Origin: Marsupella aquatica
Lineage: Eukaryota; Marchantiophyta
Length of the DNA stretch: 64,000 bases
Direction: 5' to 3'
Assembly (NCBI GenBank): GCA_973895155.1
Contig: OZ316892.1
Span: 9,300,001-9,364,000, forward strand
Part shown: piece by piece, positions 12,433 to 23,119 of the stretch
Position numbering within the stretch: position 1 is the stretch's first letter
How the letters are laid out: each line of letters begins with the position of its first letter
Made by a program: the position numbers and the translations under genes
The notes under the pieces: model-generated
Databases searched by the model: none
Told to the model about the DNA's origin: nothing
What the model saw: only the letters and a program-made list of their open reading frames with translations

Positions 12433-13562
12433 TAGTTTCTTTCCTTAATTGAATTTGCAACGCTTTTGTAGGTTGATGAGAAGGAGGAGATGGCTCTTTC
12501 GATGTATGAGACGGACGCGATCAAGGCAGAGCTCAGTCTTCTGATGCAACGAAGGGTGCAAAGGACAACTGTGCTTCTGCATGTCGACAATCTCATATTT
12601 GATGAGGAGGGGGATTTGTCAACTTTGATTAGACCAGTGGATAGATTGCATGTGGAAAATATCAAGATACTTCTCATGAAAAACCCCACCAACTTCAGTG
12701 CCCCGTTCGTGCTGTGTGTGGATCCGAAGGATTGTCCCACAACTGCAGATTGGGACATCCTGAAGTCAAGGGTATGGAAGTATAGAATTATTGGAGGGAA
12801 TCATGGTGCTCGGGCAAAGTCCGAGTTGTTTAAAATGTACGGGAAGCAAATCTATGGTGAGCTGGAAGCTTGGGTTTACGCTGGGCTTACGAGATCCGAG
12901 GTCCAAAAGTTAGGCTTCCAACATAACTATGACCAGGAGTATCGGAAGAACATGACTAAAATTGACCAAGTTCGCGCTTGTCACAATATTTTCCTTGAAA
13001 TGGGTGTGGGCTCGACTAAAAATGTCCGCGAAGCATGTTGTCAAGAATGCATGATGGAGTACACGCCAGGAGTTCGTGACTCCATGGCCAAACATGATCC
13101 GGCTTTCCAAATTGCTTTCCGAACAGGTGAAATTTGGGATCTTCAGGAGCAGATTTTCCAAATGTGGGAGAAAGATATTGTCTTAGGACAACCCAAAAAA
13201 ATTGTGGCAATGACGAACGCAAAGGGAAAGGTAAAACCTTTGACGGTAAGGGAGATTAAAATGAATAAACTTGTTGGTGACCTCAACTTAAATTCATTTC
13301 GAGGTCTCCAAGGACTATCAAATAAGGAGCATGTGAAGCGTATCTTGAATAGGGTTATCGGGAAGGTGATCACTTTGGATCAAATGCACAAGGAAGGTGG
13401 GAAGTTGAAAAAGCTTGCCAAGGTGAAGAAACTATTTTTGCAGATATCTGGTCAGCCAGATTGGGCAACATGCAGAGAAATGTTTCCCAACGAAACAAAT
13501 GGCTCGGTCCTTGGCATATGGGCGGAGAAATTGAGTGACGCGGTAAGCATTCCTCTCACAGC

Positions 13563-13760
13563 ATGCTCTATCACGAGATTTTTATCGGCTTTAGCATTCC
13601 TTTGTTGGTTTCTGAGCGATTGCATCTATCAGCTAGCGTGCTCCATCGGGAGATTTTTATCGGCTTTAGCATTCCTTTGTTGGTTTCTAAGCGATTCCAT
13701 CTGTCGGCTAGCGTGCTCCATCGCAAGATTTTTATCGGCTTTAGCATTCATCTCACGCTA
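13563..13760 (+). repeat. 75-bp tandem array in methyltransferase intron 2
   Basis: The core AGATTTTTATCGG followed by CTTTAGCATTCC recurs near 13574, 13649 and 13724, inside the 251-bp second intron. The intervening CTAGCGTGCTCCATC is also shared. Confidence 0.7.
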
Positions 13761-14950
13761 TTCTAACTGTAGATGTGTCTGACATTTTTATAGCTGAAGA
13801 TTAATTCAAAAAGGAAAAGCAAAGTGGTTCCGGCTGTCACTTATAATTATGCGGGGGAGGTTATTGTTCCCTCAGCTGAAATCCCTTATGTGTTTAAGAA
13901 TTGTGTGCTTGCTGCAATCGATAAGTACAATCGGCTGAGGTCCTTAGGCGAGGGCACAGCAGAAGCGTTTGAACAAACATGGAAAAATGCAGACGGGTAT
14001 TCTTTTCCCTACTATCTCCATGTTGGTGATGTTTGAATTTTGGATTCTTTTGTTCAGCCAAGGGCTTACACCCTTGCGGTTGCGGATATTCCGTATGGTT
14101 TTAATGCTCCTGGTTCGGAGTTTGATGAAGTGGCCTTCACAGAAAAGGACATTTTAGACATGTTGACAAGTTTCTCAAAGATGACGACCGCTAAGCAGTG
14201 GAGGTTTGTTGTGATCCATTCACTACAACAAACGCATATGGTGATGTCTGCACTGGAGAGTGTATGCAACTGTGGGGTCGAGGCTGGAATCTGGGAGAAG
14301 ACTAACATTCATGAGCGTCCCGCTGGAGCTCGATTGGCGTGGGGTTTTGAAAACTGGTCGATAGGTTTCTATAGCAAGGAAGGCATTCGGAACATGGACA
14401 TGTACAATTTCCAACCGGATGAGTCTCGCGTCAATATCATCAAGGTTCCATGTGTAACCAAGAAGTCCATTGATCCGTTGGAATTTGTTGTGAACCCGTA
14501 TTAGAAGCCTGTTGGTTTGGGGGCTTGGTTTGTTTCCCATTTCTCTGAGAAAGAGGATTGGGTTATTGATCTTTGTTGTGGAACCGGATCGACATTAGCT
14601 GCTACGCTCCTCAATTCTCGCCAGGGTTGTGCTGTTGATAAGAGTTCTACGCAGATTGATTTTGTGAAATCCCGGATCATGATTCTGGAGTCAAACTGGA
14701 ATTTATATGAAGAATCCCAGATTGAAGGGCACGGCGTTGAAGGTCATGAGATTCAACCACCAATTGCAGGCCAATTGGGTGTTCTCAGGACATCGACTTA
14801 CGTAGTTGAGGTCGTGAAGGAGACCGAAGAGGAACAAGAAGAAACTGAGGAAGAGCCTCCCAGAACACCAAATGAGGATGATCTCAATGACATGTTATTA
14901 GATTAGTTGCGTGTGCTCGTTAGGATAATGTCAATCACCATTGGAGTTGT

Positions 14951-15090
14951 CGATAAATTTATCGGATTCTGTATTCCATGAGGAAGAACCTTTGTCACAT
15001 TTATTAATGCGATAAATTTATCGGACTTTGCATATATCGAACTGTTGCGGTGTTCTAGCTGGGGGAATGGAGTTGTCGATAATCTTATCG
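14951..15090 (+). repeat. palindrome cluster between the convergent genes
   Basis: Copies lie at 14951-14964, 15010-15023 and 15077-15090, each followed by GATTCTGTATTCC, GACTTTGCAT or GACTTAGCATTG. They sit in the 330-bp gap between the 3' ends of the methyltransferase and transposase genes. Confidence 0.7.
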
Positions 15091-15236
15091 GACTTAGCAT
15101 TGTATGCTCTAACTGGTTTGTCATTGCAATTATTTCAAAAAAAGAATATCATTATAGCTGCGGAGTACATAGTCCCAGAACGATAACCACTGTACATATT
15201 CATGGGAACGATAACCATTATAACTTAAACCTGCAA

Positions 15237-18200
15237 CTAGCTTTGACTATCAACGACTACAGTCTCCATTGCATTTTGAATGATTCGTCTTGTTTGTATA
15301 GGGAGAGTACTATTTGCCAATAACGCAAAGTTATACGCATAAACGGCAGTTTCTGCTAGGGACAATTCATCCTCCAGTACTTTGCTAGACGAAGCCTCTT
15401 TCTTCGGATAATATCTGCCTTCAATTGCAGACTCTTCCTCTGAATCCATTGCATACCAAGTGATTTTAATCCACTCCGGGATGTCGTTAATTCTTGTGAG
15501 AAACTCAGTCACTTTTGCCATCCAGAATGGTCTTCCCTTGGGATCCTGATGGGCTGCTACACATATCATTGCAAATTTAGTATTCACCTCTAGATCCTTG
15601 AAGTCTTCAATTTCCGTGACTTTTCTTCGACTTCCGGAATACATGCCTATCCTCACACCCGCTACTTTATCAACCAAGCTAGGTTCCATTGCTGCTTCCG
15701 TAGGATTACTCGGAAGTTCTCTCTGTACGTTTACCTTGGGCCAACTCCAATCAAAACTCCATTGTGCAGGTTTCAGGTGGTGCTGAATCACTTCTTTTGT
15801 TTGTCAAAAAAATGACCCCACCATAGACGATCTTCGTCGTCAAAGTAATTGAATCCATCTTCAATTGCTCTTCGATATTTTTGAAGAGTTGACAAATAAC
15901 TTTGAGCCGCCCGCTCATCTTGTTCCTCAGCATCATTCTCTTGCTCTTCATTGTCTCCTGTCACTCCCGTGGCCGACTTCAATGCCATTTGTGGTGCGAC
16001 CCACATTCCAGATGATGGAATGTACCGAACAAAATCCACCGTCTCCCCCCAATCGGTTGTCGTTGAAAGATGTTTGGCATGGAATACGGACCGAGCACTT
16101 CCATCTTCGAGTACTCTAGTAATCCGAAATTGTTTTTGAGCACTTATGCCGTGGAGAGTACGTAGAACCTGACCATCCATATCCTTGTCATTTGCTTGAT
16201 CCTTGTCTGACACAAATTTCTTGAAATCGGCAACCTCATTGACAAAAAATATCTTTGCCGTAGGATTGTAGGATTCCTCTATGATTGCTGAAAGAGCGTC
16301 CAACCGGAAAGCTTTTCGCTTGTTCAATTTTGAAGAAAACTTGCTAAACATTTGATCAATTTGATCATGGGTGTGCCCCACCAATAGGAAACCAACCTTT
16401 ATTTTCTGGAAAACACCTATCTCCACCAACATATTCAAATATGCCATAAGATATTTATTCTTGTTTTCCCGAGCTGTGTTATCAAGCTGGAGGTAAAGCA
16501 CTGGAGGGAGTAGACCTTCCCAGGTATTCAGAATATGCTGGATAACGTGGATGGTCAGGTTGCTATCATTGTGAATATTTGGATAGTTCAAAAAAACATT
16601 TGAACTTAATTGTTTGTTGAAGATCAAACAACCCACTACGTGTACGGGGATGAAATACTTTTCATCCATATTCTTTGGACACCAAATGAAATGAGGTAAC
16701 TCTGTCTTCTTTTGATCCATTCCATCAATACAGATGCCCAAATATTTCTTCGGACTCTTGTAACATTTGCTCCGGTGCTTTGCTAACTTCTCCCTGTCGA
16801 CTGCTTGTGCCTTCCGATGCTCGTTTAGCAATGTTGAGAATTTTCCTACAATAATACAAATGTTTAGGACAAAACATGATAACCGCAATGTTGAACCCTG
16901 ACAGCGATAAATTTATCGGGTTCAGTATTCAAACACAATACCGTAATGAAAAACTGTGACAGCGATAAATTTATCAAGTTCAGTATTCAAATTGTTCAAA
17001 CGATATATTCACTCACATGGCCAAAGAAGAAGCACATGAATACTCAACCCGATAAAATTATCAGGAGTAACACACACGTTTAGAAACTTACTCTTTTTTG
17101 CTTTGAGTGTTGCCTTGTCACGGAGTGCTTTGAATTCAGTACACGGGGCGCAGGTGTAGAAACGGCTCCTTTTGGGGATGCGCATGCGAGGAAACTCCTT
17201 GTTCCAAATGCGAACAAACCACAAATATGTCATGCCTTGTTCTTGGCGCATTAGAGTTTCGGACTGGGAGGCATCAGGTCAAAAGCAAGCTTGAGGGGTA
17301 CTGAAAAGTCTCCTATTTTCTCCACAAAAAGGATATACTCCTTGTCCTTATTCCAAGAATATTCCATAATGACCAAAATGTGACATGGAATGGTTAGGAT
17401 TGCTTGGAAAAACTTTAATGGTTAGATCTTGCATGCCAAGTCTTTGGAAGTGTGCACAACATTGTTGGAAGTGCCCCCAACCTTGCGGAAGTGTGTCCAA
17501 CCTTTTGGGGAGGGTATTCAACCACATTTTAATGACATTTTCAGTCCTTTCCTTTAGTCCTTCAAAAGTGGTTGTCCTTAGTCCTGATTGCCTCCTTTGG
17601 TACCCCTCGATCTTGCTTTCCACTATCAAAAACTCTGTTTTTGTCCAATTGTCAGGTAAATGAAAGATATCCTTGTTGGGGAGACTCTCGACATTTGTGG
17701 AAAAAAAATCATCCAGCCATTGGACGAGACCAAGATGTGCGGGTGATTTTTCTCGACAAACTATACCGATCTGTATCCGAGAAAACATGTTCTGCGAGAT
17801 TTTTTGGAGACGATTATTTCCTAGTGAAAATAATTTCTTAAAACCACTCCGACAAAAGGATCTACCGCTAACTGAGTCACCACTTGCACCAGCATGCCCA
17901 CCCTTCACACATCCTCTTAGAAGGACGTTCTTCTCTGGGTAGGATAGCCCATAGTAATAAGTGCGTTGTTTCGTCACGGCTAGCAGACCCAAATTCCTCA
18001 GACAGTAATTATCACAACACGAATACTTATGAATTTCTCTCATTTTGTTTCTATTCAATTTGTCATTTATCACATTGTCTTTCCTAGTAATTCGGTCCCT
18101 ATCTTTTTTACTAGGCTCATTTGACTTCTCTACAGCCTGAAATCCGTTCATAACATTGGCATTTTTGGGTCCTTTAGGTGCCTCGCGAATAGATGCATCA

Positions 18201-19153
18201 CTCTCTGCTGAGCTACCATCCTCTATAGATCTCCTTGATGCATTTAGAGGGGCACTGAATAGACGACTATAACTATTCTCTTCGACAGCTCCTTCTAAAC
18301 ATTCAGACACAACTTGTGCTATTATATCGGATTCTCTATCTCCTTCCTCATCTTCGTCCTCCGATGCACTCGACTCATCTAAAAACACAATTGGACTCCG
18401 TGGCTCTCTATACATAACCCGAACGCCACTAAGACCTCTCCTCGATACTTGGAGCCTGGAACCAATGACAGTCCGCCCTTGAGAACTTGGAGATTCTGGA
18501 TTTGCACGTGCAGTCCCAATGACTCCGCGAGCTGCTGGAAATTTGAGCACTTGTTCACCACAATTCCCACGGACCATTCGAGAAAGGGCCAAGTCTAGAC
18601 TTTGCAGTCCGATTCCTTCGCTTGCTCGCACATCCAGTCCAGGCAATGCAAAGACCGATCGCCGTATCGGTCTTTGTATATCTGTGTCCCGATCCTCACC
18701 CGAAGACTGAAAGATCCGTCATTGAACTTGTGTTGAATGTGGCGACTTGAATGCCAACTGCGATATGCGTATCGGTCGCCGGATATCCTCTCCATAACCC
18801 GGAATGGATGGCCTGAATCGACGTCTCGGACCTAAACCTGGGATTGAAAGTTTCTCATTTCTTGGCGATGGAACGCTCAAGAGACGACGCTTCTCAGGTT
18901 TACTAGGCGACACATAGTAAGCACTGGGCTTAGGACCAGAACTTGCATCAGAATCTGAGTCAGAGATTTTGGGCACTATTTGCTGTGAGAGAGGTAGAGC
19001 TTTAAGTATGCAACTTGGCAAACAGCGAGCGACAAGATTAGGAGAGGATTCAACTGAATTGGAAGGTGAATTTGTGTCTGATTGAGACATGGCTATCCGA
19101 GACACTATGGGGCTTTGCATTCCTCCCGCAATCTGGGAAAACGAAAGGCTCAA
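15237..19153 (-). pseudogene. DUF7869-type putative DDE transposase (element 1 copy)
   Basis: The main exons run 19153-about 17348 (one in-frame TGA near 18719), about 17251-17100, and 16845-15237 with a frameshift near 15785. The disordered Ser-rich N-terminus repeats a GED...RRPIR segment. It is followed by a CC/C-rich module, then CAPCTEF (a zinc-knuckle-like CxxCTEF also present in the element 2 copy). The core shows IDGMDQKK (16711-16738), LQLDNTARENKNKY (about 16455-16496) and GHTHDQIDQMF (about 16345-16380). These are three acidic positions spaced as in RNase H-fold transposases. From memory this is the DUF7869 family. The C-terminus has a GRPFW...ITWY beta-rich segment also seen in the other copy. 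A TATA box lies at 19241-19234. I infer that this is the element's transposase. No experiment known to me proves activity of the family. Confidence 0.65.
16905..17063 (+). repeat. palindromes in a transposase intron
   Basis: CGATAAATTTATCG occurs at 16905-16918, with variants at 16963-16976 and 17050-17063. The first two are followed by GTTCAGTATTC. They occupy the intron between the CxxCTEF exon and the DDE-core exon. The tail points in the + direction although the gene is on the minus strand. Confidence 0.7.
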
Positions 19154-19233
19154 CGGACAGAATGTTGCTCCAAGAACACAACTCCCAAAACTCTACTCTC
19201 GATAATGACGCCAAAAAATTCTCGGCAGTGGCC

Positions 19234-19241
19234 CTTTTATA
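19234..19241 (-). promoter_or_regulatory. TATA box of the element 1 transposase gene
   Basis: On the minus strand TATAAAAG lies about 80 bp upstream of the proposed ATG at 19153-19151. Confidence 0.55.
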
Positions 19242-19379
19242 GTGTCTGTTGAGGGGTTGGCTCACGTGTCCACTTTTGATTGGCTGTCACCCTAAACGAC
19301 AAAATAGCAGAAAAAGGTATATTTCTTGGATTTCCAATTTCATTCTCACACGTGCATCGTGGCAAAATTATATAGTTTT

Positions 19380-19673
19380 GAAATTGAAGCGATAAATTTA
19401 TCTGATGTTGGTATTGCAAAAGTGGTTCCTTCATATGGAAGTTGCAATTTGAAATTGAAGCAATAAATTTATCTGATGTTCGTATTGCAAAAGTGGTTCC
19501 TTCATATGGAAGTTGCAATTTTGAAATTGAAGCGATAAATTTATCTGATGTTGGTATTGCGAAGAGTTTTCTTCATATGGATAGGAATTTTGAAATTTAA
19601 CCGATGAACTGAAGGATCTTAGTATTGTCGACTAGTATTTTTGTCGCACGTTGTTTTTGCGATAATTTTATCG
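19380..19673 (+). repeat. right subterminal palindrome array, 72-bp phase
   Basis: CGATAAATTTATCT-type copies lie at 19390, 19461 and 19533 (spacing 71-72 bp), each followed by GATGTTGGTATTGC or a close variant and CTTCATATGGAAG. A fourth, perfect CGATAATTTTATCG is at 19660-19673. The array is 517-800 bp inside the right end and immediately upstream of the transposase TATA box. Confidence 0.75.
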
Positions 19674-20161
19674 GACTGCGCATTGTTGTTGAAAGAATGG
19701 CATGTTGACTATGGTCACTTGCGGAGGTAACTGCAAGGTAAGTTTGACGAACCGAGCAGTAATTCTTATCGACTGTGATGTAAAATATTTTTGGTAAATA
19801 TCCAAAAACTGATAAAACTGAGATTAGGTCGGAGCTTTCATGGCTCAAATCCGGAGTCCGATACAGTTATTGCACTTGGCTCGAAACGTGGATATGGATT
19901 TATAGATAAGACCTTTCATATATCTTCGGAGAGCGTGAATATGAGGTTGAGGAGAAAGTTTTTTGGATCTAATTGTTCCTTGATAATATGAATGTTTGTT
20001 AGCATGAATTTCATTGGTTTTGATCATTATTAAATTTGCTGTTTCAATCCAAACTCCGATACAAATTACATTATTTCCCCAAAAACGTGTTTTTGATGAA
20101 AAAAACTGCCAATTTCGTGAGATTCGGCGGACAATGAAAATACACTTCTCAGTTAGAGGAA

Positions 20162-20190
20162 ATAGTTTTCGTTCGGTCCGAAATTGTGTT
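20162..20190 (-). repeat. element 1 right terminal inverted repeat
   Basis: The minus-strand read starts AACACAATTTCGGACCGA at 20190, with mismatches to the left copy at positions 6 and 19 and a few further in. Confidence 0.7.
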
Positions 20191-20251
20191 TAAAAATACC
20201 CTTGCATTGTTCGCACGTCCTCCCTGTATTAGTAACACTAAGGTCCCAGGG
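20191..20251 (-). mobile_element. hAT-type terminal fragment
   Basis: This 61-bp piece, ending GGTCCCAGGG, closely matches the right end of the complete element at 56827-58097, including AATACCCTTGC and TTCGCACGTCCTCCCTG. Its other side is cut off by element 1. It interrupts the Helitron reading frame. Confidence 0.65.
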
Positions 20252-23119
20252 CAATTTCATCCCGGTTGGTTGGACTCTGAACTTCAAAGCACTCAGCTTT
20301 GATCTCCGGCCATTCTGGATTGCAAGTGAACGTGATGAAGAGATCTGGCGGGCGATATGTGCGTACCACAGCCATGGCATCCTGGTATGCTTGGGCTATA
20401 CTACGTGCACTACCACCATAAGTTGAGGGTAGAATGAAAGTCTTGCCCAACTCACTTGCGCGGGCATCTCCCTCGTGCACGGCGTCTTGAAGGCCCGAAT
20501 AAAGGTCCGTCCACAATTTTTGTTGATTGTTACGGATATACGTCAAGCATGTTTGATTGATGCATGCGTAGGCATCAACAATGTATTGCTTGAGGAGCCG
20601 TCCACCATGAAGGAGCCAATCATCATTACATCGTGCATGAAGATGGTATGCAAAGTATTGCAGTTGGGTGACCTTCTTGGATTTGTTACGTCCAGTCCTT
20701 GCCCCGACAACAGCTTGATGAAGAACCCCGTCACCCACTTCAAAACCCATCAACGGTCCGATATCATATGACCATCCGTCTTGGCCTTGCGGAAAAAGAA
20801 GAACATAGTGGAGTGGCGCATAAGACCTATGCCACTCAGAGATCCTACGCAATTGCCCATCTATTTGCCTAAGGATGATGTCCCTATGGCGGACTTCTAT
20901 ATCTTCATCACCCATTATGACAACGCCAATCTCATTGGCCGTGGCTTGTTATAATGCCTTGGTTCACTGTCGCGCTCAGCCATGAGGTGTAAAGATACCT
21001 TTGGCACTTCGCCCCCCTCGATCCGACTTCCGGCATTCTTAAATAGATGCACATATGTTCATGCAACATGCCTTGTAGTTGAGCCAGTATGCTTGGATCC
21101 AAGTGAGGCATTTGGTTCAGCCTCCCTGGGCCCCCACTCTTAGGTAAAATGGGTCGGACGTGAGAACGATTCAAGGGTCGATTTAATTCATGTTGAAGTA
21201 ATTTTTAGAATTGGCTTGTAACTAAGCAACCCACTCTTTTATACAAATGTCACTTTCCAAATAAGGAAGAGCACTTGATATTCCGCTCCCATTTGTTTTT
21301 GGGAAGGGGGTATATAATCATCTCCGCCACACGGCATCATCTTAGTGGTACATGTGGCATCATCTAATAGGTACACATGTCTATGCATTTTGGTATGCCG
21401 TTGTAAGTTGTGGCAGGGTTGTGGGGTTTAGGGTGGGTGTTTTGAACTACCTTGTGAGGAAACACATGGGGCAAATCCCTGCCCATTGGATCCGAGGGAG
21501 GGAAGATCTTTGAACAAAGAAAATGTAACTAATGAAGCCTATATAAAAATCCTCAAATCTGGATTCTATAATTATCTCAAGGATATTAAGTATTGTCAAA
21601 ATGTGTTTTTTTCTAAATAACAAGGCAAATTTTTATTGTTTCAAAAATAATAACAAGGGGTACTAGAGGGGGGTCCGTTCACAGGGGGGTAGAGATTTTT
21701 TAGTGGGAGTGGGGGCCCAGGGTTCAGCCTGCAACAAAAACAATTAGAACCACTCAGGTTGGAGATATATGAAATATAGTTGAGCAAGATGGAAAAGCAA
21801 GTGGTCATGGGATCCAGGAGATGTACCTATTCCCAACTTCATTGGCGGTGTCATAAATGTACAATTGAGAAAATTTGGGTCCTTCTCCTGTAGGGGGCAA
21901 AAGGCTCCCTACAAGATGGTACAATGCTCCTTGGATACAAAAGGAGTACGGTCCTCGATTGTTATTGCGCTCAGACATCCACTTTTGCACCAATGGAGGT
22001 AAACACCAAGGCATTGTTATAACCTCTTATGCTGTTGCAGAAATTCTTCCCAACATTGTCTTGCCTTGTAAGCAAGCTTCACAGAGGCTCTAGTGGGGCA
22101 CCCAAAGGAGGCAATTTAACCTTGCCATCCGCACAACATGCACTAAAAATGGGATTGTTTTCGGTGCCTTTTTTGCATTCCTCCAGCCAATGAAGTGCCC
22201 CATATATGCGGCACACCACGTCCATACGCCCCAAACAATGTCGGGCCAAGTGGGGATCCAACGGCCTTTGGGCCTTGGGAAGACAATTGATTAGTTGTGC
22301 CCTCCGTCTTCGTCGCGCTATTTCCTCTTCGCTCTGCAATGCAGGTGTGACTGGTGGAGATGCCAAACTCTCCGCTTCAGATGTAACATTGGGCACTACA
22401 TCCGGTTCTCTTTCCTCACTTGACAACTCCAAGGTGCCCTCGACAAAAGTGTCAAATTCACCATCCCCATCATTGAGATAATCTTCCTCGACGTCATATA
22501 ATTACCCCATAGCATGTTCATCAAACCCGTCATCCACTGCCCCATTGATGAGCCACTCCTCATCAAACAAATGAGCTTGAGTGTGAGCTGCGTGCATTAG
22601 TTCCTCCGAAGGACAATCAATCCTCCCATCATCCAGAGCCCCAATAATAAGCCACTCCTCATCATAGAGGTAAGGTTCCGGCTGAACATGTGATGCTGCC
22701 TCATAGGATGTGTTGGAGGCTAACTCCAATGGAGGATGGTCAATCCCACTTTCATCCAAAGCACCTTGAATGAGCCATCCTTCATCGAATACATATATGT
22801 GGGTCATTGGGGACCATGGGTTGAAGGTCCGATGTGCTCGGATCACCAACACTACTGTTGGAAATTGCATGGGGTCTTTCCAATGCTCATCCTTGGCCCC
22901 GAGCCTCATGACGGAGCTGTCTCCCACTGTTGACGCGAGCAACCAAGTCTGGTTGAGCGCGCGCTTCTGCCCGAACCCCATCAGTTGGAGCCCCCGTAAC
23001 CCCTCCATTATTTCCAAGCACCCCATTTTGTTGTTGCCGACGCTACGCTTGCCTCTCCTAACACCGAGCTGCCAATACCTGGTCGGGAGGAGGCATGTTG
23101 GCAATGGTACCATCAGCAA
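20252..23119 (-). pseudogene. Helitron Rep/helicase N-terminal region, broken
   Basis: The reverse frames read as a plant Helitron protein. The N-terminal part has three copies of an FDEEWLI-GA-D-G repeat. Then come RHCLGRMDVVCRIYGALHWL and CCADGKVKLPPL (the zinc-finger region), GPYSFCIQGALYHLVGSLLP and GPKFSQLYIYD, LDPSILAQLQGML, and the Helitron_like_N block with ISEWHRSYAPLHYVLLFP and DLFITFTCNPEWPEIKAE. The frame is broken by a stop and frameshift near 22080-22010 and by a 599-bp hAT-type insertion (21124-21722). It ends at a second hAT fragment, so the rolling-circle HUH motif and the helicase are missing. Helitrons transpose by a peel-and-paste mechanism in the nucleus. This copy is dead. 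Confidence 0.75.
21124..21722. mobile_element. hAT-type MITE inside the Helitron gene
   Basis: The left end CCCTGGGCCCCCACTC and right end GAGTGGGGGCCCAGGG form terminal inverted repeats. The 8-bp duplication TTCAGCCT flanks it at 21116-21123 and 21723-21730. Removing the element plus one duplication rejoins the Helitron frame (...RLNQMPHLDPSILAQ). An 8-bp target duplication is characteristic of the hAT superfamily. It has no coding capacity. Confidence 0.85.

Larger units (their letters stand above)
11341..14906 (+). pseudogene. ParB-like domain + permuted DNA methyltransferase (element 1 copy)
   Basis: Three exons keep phase: 11341-12309, 12472-13542 and 13794-14906. The third has in-frame stops TGA at 14034 and TAG at 14502. 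The N-terminal part (about 200 residues) is unrecognised, followed by a Gly/Ser/Arg-rich linker. Exon 2 resembles a ParB/sulfiredoxin-like fold: an IRPVDRLHVENIKIL segment, then YRIIGGNHGARA near residue 427. Exon 3 carries methyltransferase motif IV as ADIPYG (residue about 778) and then, after KPVGLG, motif I as DLCCGTG (residue about 939). This is the order of permuted N6-adenine/N4-cytosine DNA methylases. In bacteria and phages such ParB-methylase fusions modify DNA. The start at 11341 was chosen because upstream sequence holds palindromes. Introns 1 and 2 are full of CGATAAA-type repeats. Either a decaying gene or one needing stop read-through. Confidence 0.7.
8072..20190. mobile_element. 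element 1: 12.1-kb TIR element with methyltransferase and DUF7869-type transposase
   Basis: The left end reads AACACGATTTCGGACCGA (8072-8089). The right end, read inward on the minus strand from 20190, is AACACAATTTCGGACCGA. About 24 of the first 29 bases agree, and both ends also share GAGAAGTGT slightly further in. The left junction interrupts a 257-bp tandem repeat. The right junction abuts 61 bp that match the right end of the hAT-type element at 56827-58097. Inside are an F-box-like gene, a ParB-like/methyltransferase gene and a DUF7869-type putative transposase. The palindrome CGATAAATTTATCG clusters 445-780 bp from both ends. No target-site duplication is obvious, because the two flanks are unrelated, so a rearrangement after insertion is likely. 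Confidence 0.7.

Noticed and set aside
14027-14058. A tiny intron removing the TGA at 14034
   Set aside because: The only GT...AG pair around it is about 32 bp and would shift the downstream frame, so an in-frame stop is the simpler reading.
11341-14906. Bacterial contamination explaining the methyltransferase
   Set aside because: Two phase-preserving GT-AG introns, element palindromes in those introns and plant repeats on both sides argue for an integrated eukaryotic copy.
15598-16139. Forward-strand ORFs opposite the element 1 transposase
   Set aside because: They are antisense shadows of the conserved reverse-strand protein.
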